Source: Nereida ignava (GTDB lineage: Bacteria; Pseudomonadota; Alphaproteobacteria; Rhodobacterales; Rhodobacteraceae). From it: a DNA stretch of 64,000 nucleotides. A model generated the notes under the pieces. It did not search any database and was not told where the DNA came from. It saw only the letters and a list, made by a program, of their open reading frames with translations. Positions 8,932 to 20,129 of the stretch are shown here, piece after piece (the stretch's first letter is position 1; each line of letters starts with the position of its first letter). Location of the stretch: the NCBI RefSeq assembly GCF_001049735.1, contig NZ_CVPC01000005.1, positions 186,001-250,000 on the forward strand. The letters run 5' to 3'. Position numbers and translations under genes: made by a program.

Positions 8932-9690
8932 ATGAGTGCGCCAGATCAGTTTTCTGAAAACCAAATGCCTTTGTTCGAGGGCCAAGAACTTCTCTTTACC
9001 GGCCCAAAAGGCGGGGAGCTAAGTTACGTCAAAGATCATCGGCAACGTCTTCATCACCGTTTCGCCGAAGGTGGCGCGCGCGGAATGCCCGACTACGAAT
9101 TACTCGAGTTAGTTTTGTTTCGGTCACTTCCAAAATGTGATGTGAAACCAGTTGCGCGGCGGTTAATTGATACATTCTCGGATATCAATGGCGTGATTTC
9201 TGCCCGCCCTGAGCATTTAGCCAAAGTCCGCGGTGTGGGTGATTTGGTCATTACCGATCTGAAAATTCTGGAAGCCACGTCACACCGAATGGCGCGCGCC
9301 CGAGTGATGCAAAAAGATGTGCTGTCCAGTTGGGACGCGCTGATAAACTACTGTCACACCGCCATGTCACATGGTGATACTGAAGTGTTCCGCTGTCTTT
9401 TCTTGGACCGTAAAAATGTACTGATTGCCGATGAGGAACTTGGCCGCGGCACCGTCGACCATGTGCCTGTCTACCCCAGAGAAGTTATGCGGCGAGCTCT
9501 CGAATTGAACGCGAGCGCCCTTATTCTTGTGCATAATCATCCGTCAGGCGATCCAACGCCGTCAAAATCTGACATATCAATGACACTCACCATGGAAAGC
9601 GCTGCCCAATCACTTGGGCTGACACTTCATGATCACTTAATCATCGGCAAATCGCGCGAGGTGAGCATGCGCTCAGACGGCTACCTCTGA
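8932..9690 (+). CDS. radC: RadC family protein (JAB/MPN domain)
   Basis: 252 residues. N-terminal helix-hairpin-helix region (VRGVGDLVITDLKILEA, about residues 98-118) followed by the JAB metalloprotease-like domain, with the metal motif HNHPSGDPTPSKSD near residue 200. Historically called a DNA-repair protein. That role was withdrawn in E. coli and the function is unsettled, so the name is a family label only. It lies 37 bases after dnaJ on the same strand, without a clear promoter or terminator between them, and converges with secA. Confidence 0.95.
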   Translation: MSAPDQFSENQMPLFEGQELLFTGPKGGELSYVKDHRQRLHHRFAEGGARGMPDYELLELVLFRSLPKCDVKPVARRLIDTFSDINGVISARPEHLAKVRGVGDLVITDLKILEATSHRMARARVMQKDVLSSWDALINYCHTAMSHGDTEVFRCLFLDRKNVLIADEELGRGTVDHVPVYPREVMRRALELNASALILVHNHPSGDPTPSKSDISMTLTMESAAQSLGLTLHDHLIIGKSREVSMRSDGYL

Positions 9691-9722
9691 CCGCAAAACT
9701 CAGGCACTATACAGACCAGCCA

Positions 9723-12413
9723 TTAAACGCGCCCGTGACAGTGCTTGAACTTCTTACCAGAACCACAAGGACAACTATCGTTGCGTGATGGATTACCCCA
9801 AGTCGTAGGGTCACTTTCTACAAAGCCATCAACCGCGTTTCCATTATCGGACGCAGGGACAGCATCAGCCGGCGCTTGTAGCTGTGCCTGCTGTGCGGCC
9901 ATCTGCGCCATCATCGCTTGCTGCTCTTCCTCAGTTAGAGGGCGGATTTGAGCCAGCTTCTGGGTTACATCGCCACGAAGACCATCGAGCAAAGCCTCAA
10001 ATAACTGAAAACTGTCGGTCTTATATTCGTTCAACGGATCACGCTGCGCGTATCCACGGAACCCCACAACAGAGCGCAAATGCTCAAGAGCGATCAGGTG
10101 CTCACGCCATTTTGTATCGATGGTATTCAAGAGAAGCTGCTTTTCAATGCTCCGCATGCTGTCTTCACCGAACTGCTCCGACTTTTCGGCCATCATTGCA
10201 TCGGCGGCTTCCTCAATACGCTCAAGGATAACCTCGTCGTCGACACCTTCTTCGTCTGCCCAATCCACGATCGGCAAATCAAGCCCAAGACGCTCAATCG
10301 CCTGTGCCTGCATGGTTTGCGTATCCCATTGGTCTGCATAGGTTTTTGGCGGCATGAACTCATCGACCAAATCTTCAATCACCTGATCGCGCATGTCTTT
10401 TGTAATTTCAGACACGTCACGGCTTTGCATGATTTCAAGACGCTGGTTGAAGATCACCTTACGCTGATCGTTCATTACGTCATCGAACTTAAGCAGCTGC
10501 TTACGAATATCAAAGTTGCGACCTTCAACTTTCGCCTGCGCTTTCTCGAGTGATTTATTGACCCAAGGGTGCACAATCGCCTCACCTTCAGCCATACCAA
10601 GGCGAGACAGAACTGCCTCAAGACGCTCAGAACCAAAGATGCGCATCAGGTCATCTTCAAGCGACAGGAAAAACGACGAGCGACCCGGATCCCCCTGACG
10701 TCCGGAACGCCCACGCAACTGGTTATCAATCCGACGGCTTTCGTGACGTTCGGTTGCCAGAACATAAAGACCACCGGCCGCAAGAACCTTCGCCTTTTCA
10801 TCCGCCACCGAAGCTTCGATTTCCGCGCGTAACGCTTCTGGATCAGCGTCAGGTTTCTCAGCCAGCGCTTCCATGACCTGCATATCGACGTTGCCGCCAA
10901 GCTGAATATCTGTTCCGCGACCCGCCATGTTTGTAGCAAGTGTTACCGCGCGAAGGCGACCAGCCTTTGCGATGATCTGCGCTTCTTGCTCGTGCTGGAG
11001 CGCATTTAGTACGTTGTGCTCAATACCTTCGGCAGTCAGTACTTGACTGATATATTCTGATTTTTCGATTGAGGTTGTCCCGACCAATACAGGCTGACCG
11101 TTTGCGTTTGCAGCCTTCAGCGCATCAACAACAGCTTTGTATTTCTCGTCAGATGTGCGGAAAACTTGATCATGCTCGTCCACACGCTGGATGGGACGGT
11201 TTGTCGGCACTTCGACAACGCCCAGCTTGTAAATTTCACCAAACTCTTCTTCTTCAGTTTTAGCAGTACCAGTCATACCGCCCAACTTGGAATACAGACG
11301 GAAATAGTTTTGGAACGTGACAGACGCGAGTGTGACGTTTTCAGGCTGAATAGCCACGCCTTCTTTCGCCTCAATCGCTTGGTGCAAACCATCTGACATA
11401 CGGCGACCCGGCATCATACGGCCCGTGTGTTCATCAATGAGGATAACTTCGCCGTCGCGCACAATGTAGTCTTTGTCTTTGGTAAAGAGTTTATGTGCTG
11501 AAAGCGCTTGGTTCACATGATGCACCAACGTTACGCTTTCGGGATCATACAGAGTTTGCTCAGCATCAAGCAGACCACCTTCACGCAGGCGTTGCTCAAG
11601 CCACTCGTTACCTTCTTCAGAATACGTAACGTTGCGGGTTTTCTCATCAATCGTGAAGTGTTCCTCGCTTAGCTCGGGGATGATCGTGTTCACGACTTTA
11701 TACAGTTCAGACCGATCCTGCGCAGGGCCAGAGATAATCAGCGGCGTGCGCGCCTCATCAATCAAGATTGAGTCGACCTCATCGACGATCGCAAAATTGT
11801 GGCCTCGCTGTCCCATCTGGTCCAGCTCAGAACGCATATTGTCACGAAGGTAATCAAACCCAAGCTCATTGTTGGTCGCATATGTGATGTCGGCGGCGTA
11901 GGCTTGCTTCTTCTCGGCCTCTGGCTGCTGTGGATAGACAACACCCGTGCTCAAACCCAACGCGCCATAAACCTTAGACATCCATTCCGCATCACGTTTG
12001 GCCAGATAATCGTTGACCGTCACGATGTGCACGCCCTTGCCGCTAAGCCCGTTCAGATAAGCGGGGAAAGTCGCAACGAGGGTTTTGCCCTCACCGGTCT
12101 TCATTTCAGCGATGTTGCCTTGATGCAGGAAAATACCGCCCATCAATTGCGTATCAAACGCCCGCAATCCAAGCGCACGGCGCGCGCCCTCACGACAGTT
12201 GGCAAAGGCTTCAGGCAGAAGACTATCGAGACTTTCGCCGCCAGCAATACGCTCGCGAAACTCATTCGTCTTTTCAATTAGTTGCTCATCGGTAAGCGCT
12301 TGGAAATCAGGCTCGAGCGCATTGATTTTCTCAACAAGTGGACGCGTCGATTTAACTTTACGATCGTTCGGAGTGCCAAAAACCTTCTTGGCGATGGTGC
12401 CTAAACCCAACAT
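9723..12413 (-). CDS. secA: Protein translocase ATPase SecA
   Basis: Motor ATPase that drives unfolded preproteins through SecYEG. 896 residues. Walker A is in [20 protein letters not shown] (about residue 104), the DEAD-like box is [17 protein letters not shown] (about 210), and the second ATPase lobe has [14 protein letters not shown] and [13 protein letters not shown]. The C-terminus carries the SEC-C zinc motif [14 protein letters not shown] that binds SecB and phospholipid. AAGGAAG sits 6 bases before the ATG at 12413. Divergent from ppiC across 190 bases, which makes sense: one exports proteins and the other folds them in the periplasm. Confidence 0.99.
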   Translation of the reverse strand: MLGLGTIAKKVFGTPNDRKVKSTRPLVEKINALEPDFQALTDEQLIEKTNEFRERIAGGESLDSLLPEAFANCREGARRALGLRAFDTQLMGGIFLHQGNIAEMKTGEGKTLVATFPAYLNGLSGKGVHIVTVNDYLAKRDAEWMSKVYGALGLSTGVVYPQQPEAEKKQAYAADITYATNNELGFDYLRDNMRSELDQMGQRGHNFAIVDEVDSILIDEARTPLIISGPAQDRSELYKVVNTIIPELSEEHFTIDEKTRNVTYSEEGNEWLEQRLREGGLLDAEQTLYDPESVTLVHHVNQALSAHKLFTKDKDYIVRDGEVILIDEHTGRMMPGRRMSDGLHQAIEAKEGVAIQPENVTLASVTFQNYFRLYSKLGGMTGTAKTEEEEFGEIYKLGVVEVPTNRPIQRVDEHDQVFRTSDEKYKAVVDALKAANANGQPVLVGTTSIEKSEYISQVLTAEGIEHNVLNALQHEQEAQIIAKAGRLRAVTLATNMAGRGTDIQLGGNVDMQVMEALAEKPDADPEALRAEIEASVADEKAKVLAAGGLYVLATERHESRRIDNQLRGRSGRQGDPGRSSFFLSLEDDLMRIFGSERLEAVLSRLGMAEGEAIVHPWVNKSLEKAQAKVEGRNFDIRKQLLKFDDVMNDQRKVIFNQRLEIMQSRDVSEITKDMRDQVIEDLVDEFMPPKTYADQWDTQTMQAQAIERLGLDLPIVDWADEEGVDDEVILERIEEAADAMMAEKSEQFGEDSMRSIEKQLLLNTIDTKWREHLIALEHLRSVVGFRGYAQRDPLNEYKTDSFQLFEALLDGLRGDVTQKLAQIRPLTEEEQQAMMAQMAAQQAQLQAPADAVPASDNGNAVDGFVESDPTTWGNPSRNDSCPCGSGKKFKHCHGRV

Positions 12414-12453
12414 GTGTCTTCCTTGGCCGATGGCCCCAATAAAAATGTCATAA

Positions 12454-12471
12454 GACGGGTGGTTGCCCGTC
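12454..12471 (-). other. Small stem-loop in the secA leader
   Basis: GACGGG (12454-12459) and CCCGTC (12466-12471) form a 6-base-pair stem with a 6-base loop, about 40 bases upstream of the secA start in the 190-base secA/ppiC gap. No T-run follows directly. It could shape the secA leader mRNA; function not shown. Confidence 0.35.
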
Positions 12472-12603
12472 CCGACCTGCAGCCATACATAAGAGCTTAA
12501 CAGGCAGTCTCAAACCTCGAAGGCGTAAGTGCTGTAAAGGATGTAAGGGCCGCCTATGTTAGTGTCAACGGCACCACCCATGGGGCCACAAAAGGATCAC
12601 GAA

Positions 12604-13443
12604 ATGGTAAAATCCCTTAATTTTATTGGCGCAGCTTTGTTGAGTACTTTTGCCGCCGCGTCCTTGCAGGCCCAAGATGCCTCAACAGTGATTACCTCGG
12701 TCAATGGCACCGACATTACACTTGGCCACGTCATCGCATCGCACGCGCGCTTGCCGCAACAATATCGTGATTTACCGCCAGAGGTCCTGTTTCAGGGCAT
12801 CATCGATCAACTAACACAACAAGAGCTTCTCGCCCAATCTCTTGAAGACACACCCGCACGCGTTACGACTACTTTGCAAAACGAACGACGCTCGCTGCTG
12901 GCAGGTGAAGTGATTGACGTCCTGTCATCCGATGCTGTCGCAGAAGACGCGCTTAAGGCGGCGTATGAAGCGCAATACGCTGATGCTGATTTGGGCAAAG
13001 AGTACAACGCCGCGCATATTTTGGTGGAGACCCAAGACGAAGCAACCGCATTGGTTGAGCAGCTATCAAATGGTGCTGACTTTGCAGAACTAGCCAAAGA
13101 AAAATCAACTGGCCCGTCTGGTCCGAATGGTGGGGATTTGGGCTGGTTTGGAACCGGCGCTATGGTTGCCCCGTTTGAGGAGGCGGTCGTTGCGCTGTCT
13201 GTCGGCGAAGTTTCACAACCGGTCGAAACCCAATTTGGCTGGCACGTGATTTTGTTAAAACAAGACCGCATCGCATCCGCCCCCAGCCTTGATGAAGTGC
13301 GTGCAGACCTGTCACAACGACTGCAACGTGAAGCCGTTGATAGCTATGTCGCCGATCTTCTTGAGGGCGCTGACATCACTCCGGCAGACCTTTCTGCAAT
13401 CGACCCATCAATCATTTCTAACTACGAACTGTTGTCTGAATAA
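12604..13443 (+). CDS. Parvulin-type peptidyl-prolyl cis-trans isomerase, exported
   Basis: Periplasmic proline isomerase and folding helper. From the ATG at 12604 the protein starts with a clean Sec signal ([20 protein letters not shown], cleavage after LQAQ). An ATG 48 bases earlier is in frame but would put 16 polar residues before the signal, and AAAGGATC precedes the later ATG. The rotamase domain (about residues 135-230) shows [35 protein letters not shown] and GWHVILL. The gene ends one base before argJ begins, so the two are co-translated. Confidence 0.92.
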   Translation: MVKSLNFIGAALLSTFAAASLQAQDASTVITSVNGTDITLGHVIASHARLPQQYRDLPPEVLFQGIIDQLTQQELLAQSLEDTPARVTTTLQNERRSLLAGEVIDVLSSDAVAEDALKAAYEAQYADADLGKEYNAAHILVETQDEATALVEQLSNGADFAELAKEKSTGPSGPNGGDLGWFGTGAMVAPFEEAVVALSVGEVSQPVETQFGWHVILLKQDRIASAPSLDEVRADLSQRLQREAVDSYVADLLEGADITPADLSAIDPSIISNYELLSE

Positions 13444-14658
13444 ATGACTATATCGCCCCTCGCCCCAGCTAGTTTTCCCGTTGTTCCGATGATCTCGGGC
13501 GTCCGCTTTGCGACTGTCGAAGCTGGCGTGCGCTATTCAGGCCGTAAAGATGTGATGCTTACACATCTTCAAGCCGGCACATCAATCGCAGGGGTTTTCA
13601 CAACGTCCGCAACCCGCGCAGCACCGGTGCTGGACTGTCAGGCTAAACTGGGTGGCGACCCCTCAGGCGAGGCAGCAATTATCGTAAACTCCGGAAACGC
13701 CAACGCGTTTACAGGATCAGACGGTGCTGAAGCGGTGACGAATATTTGCACAGCGGTCGCCGATACACTCGGGATTGCCCCTCAACGGGTGTTCTCATCG
13801 TCAACTGGCGTGATCGGTGAAGCCCTGCCATTTGAGAAGATTACAGCCAAGCTTTCTGAGCTGAAAGAAGGGCTCTCACCGGGCAAGCTGAAGGGTGCCG
13901 CCGAAGCGATAATGACGACGGACACGTTCCCCAAAGCGGCAGGCGCACAGATTGATATTGACGGGAAAACAGTATCGATCACCGGCATCGCCAAAGGGTC
14001 CGGCATGATTGCGCCCGATATGGCCACGATGCTGGTTTATATCTTCACCGATGCAAAGATCGCACAGCCAGACCTACAACAGATGGTGTCCGCAATTAAC
14101 GACAGGACCTTCAACTGCATCACTGTAGACAGCGACACATCTACTTCCGACACACTCATAATGGCCGCGACGGGCGCATCGAACGTTGACGTGACTGGTA
14201 ACGCCGACTTTGCGCAGGCACTTGAGACATTAATGCTGGACCTCGCTCATCAAGTCGTACGTGATGGCGAAGGCGCCACCAAATTTGTGACAGTGAACGT
14301 GACCGGCGCCGACAGTGAGCCGGATGCAAAGCGTTGTGCGCTCTCAATCGCGAATTCGCCCCTCGTCAAAACGGCGATCGCGGGTGAAGATCCAAACTGG
14401 GGCCGTATTGTTGCAGCTGTGGGTAAATCTGGTGCAAAGGCAGACCGAGACACCCTTTCAATCAGCTTTGGTGACATCCGTGTAGCCGAGAATGGTTGGG
14501 TCAGCCCAAGCTACGCGGAAGAACAAGGTGCAGCAGTGATGAAAAAGCAAGACATTGTAATAAACGTGGACCTTGGCGTGGGAACATCCGATGCAACCGT
14601 GTGGACATGTGATTTGACCCACGGGTACATCACAATCAATGCAGATTATCGCTCATGA
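13444..14658 (+). CDS. argJ: Bifunctional glutamate N-acetyltransferase / amino-acid acetyltransferase ArgJ
   Basis: Recycles the acetyl group from N-acetylornithine to glutamate in arginine synthesis. In many bacteria it also makes N-acetylglutamate from acetyl-CoA. The 404-residue proenzyme cleaves itself before the Thr of MATML (in GSGMIAPDMATMLVYIFTDA, about residue 190), and the new N-terminal Thr is the nucleophile. The oxyanion-hole region is seen near residue 115 (SSTGVIGE). It starts directly after ppiC and overlaps mutT by 4 bases (ATGA). argG, another arginine gene, is 39 kb away at 53.3 kb. Confidence 0.97.
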   Translation: MTISPLAPASFPVVPMISGVRFATVEAGVRYSGRKDVMLTHLQAGTSIAGVFTTSATRAAPVLDCQAKLGGDPSGEAAIIVNSGNANAFTGSDGAEAVTNICTAVADTLGIAPQRVFSSSTGVIGEALPFEKITAKLSELKEGLSPGKLKGAAEAIMTTDTFPKAAGAQIDIDGKTVSITGIAKGSGMIAPDMATMLVYIFTDAKIAQPDLQQMVSAINDRTFNCITVDSDTSTSDTLIMAATGASNVDVTGNADFAQALETLMLDLAHQVVRDGEGATKFVTVNVTGADSEPDAKRCALSIANSPLVKTAIAGEDPNWGRIVAAVGKSGAKADRDTLSISFGDIRVAENGWVSPSYAEEQGAAVMKKQDIVINVDLGVGTSDATVWTCDLTHGYITINADYRS

Positions 14659-15053
14659 AGACGGTACTTGTCTCTGCTGTAGCCTTGATTGACGTCGATG
14701 GTCGCGTTTTGCTTGGCCAGCGCCCAGAAGGTAAATCCATGGCAGGCCTGTGGGAATTTCCGGGCGGGAAAGTCGAAACGGGCGAAACACCAGAGGCGGC
14801 TTTGGTGCGGGAGTTAAACGAAGAGCTTGGCATTGATACATGGGAGAGCTGCCTTGCCCCACTTACCTTCGCGTCGCACTCATACGAAAAATTCCATCTT
14901 TTGATGCCGCTGTTTGCTTGTCGAAAATGGAACGGCACGCCCCAGTCACGCGAAAACCAAGCCCTAAAATGGGTGAAAGCGAACGAACTAAGCAATTATC
15001 CAATGCCTGCCGCAGATATTCCGCTCATCCCCATTTTGCGTGATTGGCTTTAG
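14655..15053 (+). CDS. mutT: 8-oxo-dGTP diphosphatase MutT (NUDIX hydrolase)
   Basis: Cleans 8-oxo-dGTP out of the nucleotide pool. 132 residues, the usual MutT size. The NUDIX box GKVETGETPEAALVRELNEE followed by LGI fits GX5EX7REUXEEXGU, and LGQRPEGKSMAGLWEFPGG is the MutT-type lead-in. The start ATG is inside the ATGA overlap with argJ, so translation is coupled. A MutT next to argJ is common in Rhodobacteraceae as I recall. Other small NUDIX hydrolases have the same fold, so the exact substrate is inferred. Confidence 0.9.
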   Translation: MKTVLVSAVALIDVDGRVLLGQRPEGKSMAGLWEFPGGKVETGETPEAALVRELNEELGIDTWESCLAPLTFASHSYEKFHLLMPLFACRKWNGTPQSRENQALKWVKANELSNYPMPAADIPLIPILRDWL

Positions 15054-15137
15054 GTTCGTACTTTCGACACCGATCTTCGGCCTCAAGATAGCAAGATTTC
15101 TTGGTTACCATTTGGTTAAGATGCTGGAGTTGGTCGT

Positions 15138-15275
15138 ATGTGGAACCCGAAAATGCTTAGAACAGTTCAGATTGGAAGTGGCGTGTCTGTACAAGGGATC
15201 CTGATTAAGGCTCTTGAAAACGGTAAGCTACTCATCAGAGTTGGTGACAAAACCTTTGAGGGTTTTCCGGTTTAA
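15138..15275 (+). CDS. Small hypothetical protein, 45 residues
   Basis: Lies in the 325-base stretch between mutT and infB. The ATG at 15138 has GGAG 9 bases upstream. The product begins MWNPKMLRTVQIGSGVSVQG and ends GDKTFEGFPV, with a repeated V/I-x-G pattern that looks like a small beta-rich domain. Codon use resembles real genes here, and the stop is TAA. No function is recognised. Conservation in relatives would settle whether it is expressed; it may be co-transcribed from mutT 84 bases upstream. Confidence 0.55.
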   Translation: MWNPKMLRTVQIGSGVSVQGILIKALENGKLLIRVGDKTFEGFPV

Positions 15276-15310
15276 TCAGTATGTGCTGCCCCCTACAAAC
15301 CGCTGAAATG

Positions 15311-15336
15311 AAAAAAGGGCGCCAATAGGGCGCCCT
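15311..15336 (-). terminator. Intrinsic terminator of the rimP-nusA-ylxR-infB operon
   Basis: Read on the minus strand: AGGGCGCC, a 5-base loop, GGCGCCCT and six T (15316-15311). An 8-base-pair GC-rich stem (arms 15329-15336 and 15316-15323) followed by a T-run is a textbook terminator. It lies 42 bases after the infB stop. Confidence 0.88.
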
Positions 15337-15378
15337 CTGTTATTTCAAATTACCGGTCGGAACCGATGCTACTTCCAA

Positions 15379-17856
15379 TCAAGAAAGCGTGCGCTCAACT
15401 TCTTCGCGCTCAAAGATTTCGATCACATCGTTGGCACGGATGTCGTCGTAGTTCTCGAACGCCATACCACACTCTTGACCTGATTGAACTTCGGGAACCT
15501 CGTCCTTGAAGCGCTTCAATGTCTTCAATGTGCCTTCATGGATCACCACGTTGTCACGCAGCAAACGTACGCCAGCAGAACGACGGGCAACGCCCTCGGT
15601 CACCAGACACCCGGCCACTTTACCCACGTTAGACACCTTGAAGACGTCCTTGATGTTCGCATAGCCAATGAAGTTCTCTTTGATTTCCGCAGACAGCAGA
15701 CCACTTGCGGCTGCTTTGACGTCATCTACCAGATCATAGATGACCGAGTAATAACGGATCTCAACACCCTTTTGGTTCGCCACGTTACGTGCGGTAGCAT
15801 TTGCACGGACGTTAAAACCAAATACAGGCGCGCCAGACGCTTCGGCAAGGCCGATGTCAGATTCAGTGATCGCACCAACGCCAGAGTGAAGCACACGAAC
15901 ACGAACTTCTTCGTTGCCGATTTTGTCCATCGCTTGGCTGATCGCTTCGGCAGAACCCTGAACGTCAGCTTTTACAACAATTGGCAGCTCAGTCATGGAC
16001 TCGTCTGCTTTGGCATTTGCCATCAACTGCTCAAGCGTCGTTGCAGCACCAGCGGCCGCACGTTTGTCTTTCGCCGCCTGAGCACGATATTCCGCAATTT
16101 CACGGGCCTGCGCTTCGGTTTCAGTCACGTTCAGCACGTCACCAGCTTCGGGTGTGCCGTTAAGACCCAGAACCTCAACAGGAACTGATGGTCCTGCTTC
16201 TTTAACCCGCTCACCTTGGTCGTTAACCAACGCCCGGACTTTACCCCATTGCTCGCCAACAACAAAAATGTCGCCTTGCTTAAGGGTACCAGTCTCAACC
16301 AGAACCGTCGCAACGGGACCGCGACCAACATCAAGCTGAGCCTCGATCACAGCACCGCGCGCAGCACGGTTGGGGTTGGCTTTCAGCTCAAGAAGCTCAG
16401 ACTGAAGGCTAATCGCCTCAAGCAACTGATCAAGACCAGTGCCGTTGATGGCAGACACTTCAACATCTTGCACTTCGCCAGACATTTTTTCGACGATCAC
16501 TTCGTGCTGAAGCAAATCAGTCCGAACTTTGTCAGCGTTTGCAGCAGGGCGGTCGATCTTGTTGATCGCCACAATCATCGGAACATTGGCGGCTTTCGCG
16601 TGGTTAATAGCTTCGATCGTTTGCGGCATAACCGCGTCATCCGCAGCGACCACCAAGATAACGATATCTGTTACCTGCGCACCACGTGCACGCATTGACG
16701 TAAACGCCGCGTGACCGGGTGTGTCGAGGAAGGTCAATTGCTTGCCATTTTGCTCGACCTGATACGCACCGATGTGCTGGGTGATGCCACCGGCCTCGCC
16801 CGCAACAACGCGCGCATTCCGGATTGCATCAAGCAACGAAGTTTTACCGTGGTCAACGTGTCCCATCACAGTAATGACCGGTGGACGTGCCTCAAGGTTT
16901 TCAGGCGCATCTTCGATCTCAGTTATGACATCTTCCACATCAGAATCGGAAACCCGAACCACTTTGTGGCCAAATTCCTCGATGATGAGTTCGGCAGTAT
17001 CCGCATCAATCGTCTGGGTTTGCGTCGCCATGATGCCATTCGTCATCAAAGACTTCACAACATCTGCAACGCGCTCGGCCATACGGTTTGCGAGTTCAGA
17101 CACCACGATAACTTCGGGGAGCTGTACGTCACGTACAACCTTTTCGCGCTCAACTGCGCCGCCCATAGCTTTCTGACGTTGGCGTTCTTGCTTACGCTTC
17201 ATCGCCGCCATTGAACGCTGACGCCCACCTTCACCACCCGAAAGGGCTTGGTTCAGGGTAAGCTTGCCGCTGCGGCGACCATCGTCGTTACCGCGGTTTT
17301 TATTGCGTTTGTTGTCACGGTCGTTATCCGCTTCACGACGAGGAGCAGCAGTCAGCTTGCCGGGACCGCGTGGCGCAGCCGGTGCAGCAGGTGCTTCAGC
17401 AGGCGCAGCCGCTCGTTTTGCAGCTTCTTCAGCTTCACGAACCTTGCGTGCATCCTCATCTTTTTTCGCTTTCAGCGCTTCTTCACGAGCACGCTCTTCG
17501 CGATCTTTGGCTTCGGCTTCTTCGCGGCGGCGGGCACGGCTTTCCGCGCGGGCCTTCTCTTCAGCTTCTCGCTTCGCAGCATCTTCGGCTTCGCGGGCTT
17601 TCGCCTGCTGCAAAGCCTTCATACGGCGTTCCATTTCCGCGTCGGAAATACCTGCCGGACGCTTCGATGGATCGCCCGCAACAAGACCTGCACCAGGTTT
17701 AGGCTGTGAGCCACCACCCGGCTTGGGCACCATTACGCGCTTGCGCTTAGTCTCCACCACGACGTTCTTCGTACGTCCGTGACTAAAGCTCTGCTTTACG
17801 TTACCAGGTCCGCCGCGGCGAACGCCCAATGTCTTTTTACCGTCGTCTTCACTCAT
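15379..17856 (-). CDS. infB: Translation initiation factor IF-2
   Basis: GTPase that brings fMet-tRNA to the 30S subunit. 825 residues. Residues 1-250 are a low-complexity, Lys/Glu/Ala-rich region with coiled-coil character ([20 protein letters not shown]), as in other alphaproteobacteria. The G domain follows: [15 protein letters not shown] (about residue 332), [15 protein letters not shown] and [12 protein letters not shown]. Domains II-IV carry the rest. The last gene of the rimP-nusA-ylxR-infB operon: its first 8 bases overlap the end of ylxR and a strong terminator follows. AGGAAAAG precedes the ATG. Confidence 0.99.
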   Translation of the reverse strand: MSEDDGKKTLGVRRGGPGNVKQSFSHGRTKNVVVETKRKRVMVPKPGGGSQPKPGAGLVAGDPSKRPAGISDAEMERRMKALQQAKAREAEDAAKREAEEKARAESRARRREEAEAKDREERAREEALKAKKDEDARKVREAEEAAKRAAAPAEAPAAPAAPRGPGKLTAAPRREADNDRDNKRNKNRGNDDGRRSGKLTLNQALSGGEGGRQRSMAAMKRKQERQRQKAMGGAVEREKVVRDVQLPEVIVVSELANRMAERVADVVKSLMTNGIMATQTQTIDADTAELIIEEFGHKVVRVSDSDVEDVITEIEDAPENLEARPPVITVMGHVDHGKTSLLDAIRNARVVAGEAGGITQHIGAYQVEQNGKQLTFLDTPGHAAFTSMRARGAQVTDIVILVVAADDAVMPQTIEAINHAKAANVPMIVAINKIDRPAANADKVRTDLLQHEVIVEKMSGEVQDVEVSAINGTGLDQLLEAISLQSELLELKANPNRAARGAVIEAQLDVGRGPVATVLVETGTLKQGDIFVVGEQWGKVRALVNDQGERVKEAGPSVPVEVLGLNGTPEAGDVLNVTETEAQAREIAEYRAQAAKDKRAAAGAATTLEQLMANAKADESMTELPIVVKADVQGSAEAISQAMDKIGNEEVRVRVLHSGVGAITESDIGLAEASGAPVFGFNVRANATARNVANQKGVEIRYYSVIYDLVDDVKAAASGLLSAEIKENFIGYANIKDVFKVSNVGKVAGCLVTEGVARRSAGVRLLRDNVVIHEGTLKTLKRFKDEVPEVQSGQECGMAFENYDDIRANDVIEIFEREEVERTLS

Positions 17857-18484
17857 CGAGTGCTTTTCCTTTCCGACGTGCCTTCACGCCGTTCCATTCA
17901 CGTATCGCTTCCAGTTTGGCTGCGGTCTCAACGATACCATCGGTGAGCCCACCAGATGCGAGTGCGCCGTGTATCACACTTTCTCGCCCAAATGCCAAAC
18001 CCAATTCATTTGCCGTCAAACAGCCGATAAATCGACCATAGTGTGGCGTACTCAACTTTGACTTGCCCCGCTCGGAACCATCGCTTGCTTGTAACAGAAC
18101 CTCTGCATACTCCTTCACGAGCCAGTCTTTTACTTTCTCAAATCCGACAACTGCGTGGCCTGCTTTGCGAGAAAGCGCCATCAAGTTCCCAAAACGCGCA
18201 ACCAACGCATGATCCACAACAGCGATCAGATCATCAGGCGCAACCACCTTTGCTTTGGCGGCTTTGCTGAACAAACCCTTCTTCTGGGCAAGCTCCAAAG
18301 CTTCTTTGGCTGCTGACACGTATATACCGCGTCCTGGCAATTTTTCCATCACATCAGGGTAAATGTGATTATCCGGCCCTACCACAAAACGGATCAAACC
18401 GCCTTTTGGCTGCACGTCACCTGTCGCAATGCACTTACGTTCAGGGCCGTTAGACCGGTCTTTATCAGCACCACCGCGCGTCAT
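17849..18484 (-). CDS. YlxR-family RNA-binding protein with ribosomal-L7Ae-like domain
   Basis: About 211 residues. The N-terminal DUF448/YlxR domain shows [20 protein letters not shown] and [11 protein letters not shown], and the C-terminal half (from about residue 100, [20 protein letters not shown]) resembles the L7Ae/L30e fold. It sits between nusA and infB as in most bacteria; the role is unproven but ties to RNA or ribosome function. The frame is open for 33 further codons upstream into nusA. The ATG at 18484 is preferred because it lies just after the nusA stop (18510) and matches the family start MTRGG. Confidence 0.9.
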   Translation of the reverse strand: MTRGGADKDRSNGPERKCIATGDVQPKGGLIRFVVGPDNHIYPDVMEKLPGRGIYVSAAKEALELAQKKGLFSKAAKAKVVAPDDLIAVVDHALVARFGNLMALSRKAGHAVVGFEKVKDWLVKEYAEVLLQASDGSERGKSKLSTPHYGRFIGCLTANELGLAFGRESVIHGALASGGLTDGIVETAAKLEAIREWNGVKARRKGKALDE

Positions 18485-18509
18485 GTTCAAGGGTTCCCGA
18501 GGCCTGCGA

Positions 18510-20129
18510 TCAGACCTCGGCCTCCATTTCAGCTGCGTCGCCTTCGCCCTCAACTTCATCAGTTTCAAGCTCGGTCGGATCAACCCAACCCAACATCACG
18601 CGTGCTGTCATGATCATGTCTTGGGCTTCCTGCAAGCTCACATCAAACGGCTCAAGCGTACCGTCATCTTTTGAGCGCTCACCGTTCACAGTTGTCCAGC
18701 CGCCAGCAAGTTCCCAATCGGCGCAAGTTGCGAAATCCTCAAGAGTTTTAACGTCATCATTTGCAAGCGCTTCAACCATTTGTGGCGTCAGACCATCAAA
18801 CGAGATCAAGCTATCTTCAGCACCCAAAGCGATTGCATTCTCAAGCGCCTTTTTATTGGCCGCTTCGATGTTGTCACGTGCACGTGCCTGAAGCTCGGAC
18901 GCGGTTGCTTCGTCCACACCGTCAATAACCAGAAGTTCATCAACTTCGACGTAGGCAACTTCTTCAAGTGATGTGAAGCCCTCAGAGACAAGCAATTGTG
19001 CGAAAAATTCGTCGACGTCCAGTGTTTCCATGAACAGCGCAGTGCGCTCAGCAAATTCCGCCTGACGACGCTCGGATTCCTGTGCTTCGGTCAGAATATC
19101 AATATCCAGGTGTGTCAGTTGTGACGCGAGGCGGACGTTTTGACCACGGCGGCCAATTGCCAGTGAAAGCTGCTCATCCGGCACAACAACCTCGATACGC
19201 TCGGCTTCCTCGTCAAGAACCACTTTAGTCACCTCAGCGGGCTGAAGCGCGTTCACGAGGAACGTTGGCTGATCGTCGTTCCATGGGATGATGTCGATTT
19301 TCTCGCCCTGAAGCTCGTTCACAACTGCTTGGACACGGCTGCCACGCATACCGACACAGGCACCAACCGGATCAATTGAGCCATCATATGAAATCACTGC
19401 AATCTTGGCACGCGAACCGGGATCACGGGCAACTGCCTTGATCTCAATGATGCCGTCGTAGATTTCAGGGACTTCCATCTTGAACAGCTCTGCCATGAAC
19501 TCGGGCGCAGTACGGCTAAGGAAAATCTGCGGGCCACGCTGTTCGCGACGAACGTCCTTGATGTAGCAACGAATGCGGTCGTTCGGGCGATAGCTTTCAC
19601 GGCCAATCTTCTCATTGCGGCGCAGAACCGCTTCGCCACTGCCCACATCAACGATGACGTTGCCGTACTCCTCACGCTTAACAAGCGCGTTGATGATTGT
19701 ACCTGCGCGGTCTTTGAATTCTTCGTACTGGCGGTCACGCTCAGCTTCGCGAACCTTCTGCAAAATAACCTGCTTGGCGGATTGTGCCGCGATACGGCCC
19801 ATTTCAACAGGGGGTACTTCTTCGATCAGCTGTTGGCCGACCTCAGGGTTTTCCATGTACTGCTTGGCTTGCTCAACTGTGAACTCAGCTTGATAGTTCT
19901 CAAGCTCTGCTTCCTCAACAACTGTGCGGACACGAGTGAATGTCGCACGGCCTGTCTTGCGGTCGATGCTGACACGAATGTCCATTTCGGCGCCGTAACG
20001 TGACTTTGCCGCACGTGCGAGGGACTCTTCCATGGCTTCGATGACGAGCGCAGGATCAATCATTTTCTCGCGGGCAACAGCCTCTGCGGTTTGCAAAAGC
20101 TCAAGCTGGTTCGCTGAGGTAATAGCCAT
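18510..20129 (-). CDS. nusA: Transcription termination/antitermination factor NusA
   Basis: Binds RNA polymerase and nascent RNA to control pausing, termination and antitermination. 539 residues: N-terminal polymerase-binding domain (1-130), S1 domain (about 135-200, [15 protein letters not shown]), two KH domains (about 205-345; [20 protein letters not shown] and [16 protein letters not shown]), then C-terminal acidic helix-hairpin-helix repeats. AAGGAAAC stands 9 bases before the ATG. The stop/start junction with rimP is tight (rimP stop at 20130). In E. coli NusA autoregulates this operon through leader attenuators; see the leader hairpin at 20748-20770. Confidence 0.98.
   Translation of the reverse strand: MAITSANQLELLQTAEAVAREKMIDPALVIEAMEESLARAAKSRYGAEMDIRVSIDRKTGRATFTRVRTVVEEAELENYQAEFTVEQAKQYMENPEVGQQLIEEVPPVEMGRIAAQSAKQVILQKVREAERDRQYEEFKDRAGTIINALVKREEYGNVIVDVGSGEAVLRRNEKIGRESYRPNDRIRCYIKDVRREQRGPQIFLSRTAPEFMAELFKMEVPEIYDGIIEIKAVARDPGSRAKIAVISYDGSIDPVGACVGMRGSRVQAVVNELQGEKIDIIPWNDDQPTFLVNALQPAEVTKVVLDEEAERIEVVVPDEQLSLAIGRRGQNVRLASQLTHLDIDILTEAQESERRQAEFAERTALFMETLDVDEFFAQLLVSEGFTSLEEVAYVEVDELLVIDGVDEATASELQARARDNIEAANKKALENAIALGAEDSLISFDGLTPQMVEALANDDVKTLEDFATCADWELAGGWTTVNGERSKDDGTLEPFDVSLQEAQDMIMTARVMLGWVDPTELETDEVEGEGDAAEMEAEV

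Noticed and set aside
10080-10553. 157-codon open frame on the plus strand
   Set aside because: Antisense to secA with no recognisable product.
12556-12603. Upstream ATG start for the parvulin gene
   Set aside because: Would place 16 polar residues before a clean signal peptide, and the ribosome binding site fits the later ATG.
15095-15125. CtrA-like site (TTAA/TTACCAT) upstream of the small gene
   Set aside because: Only one half-site; no TTAA-N7-TTAA.
16711-17214. 167-codon open frame on the plus strand
   Set aside because: Antisense to infB; mirrored coding constraint explains the long frame.
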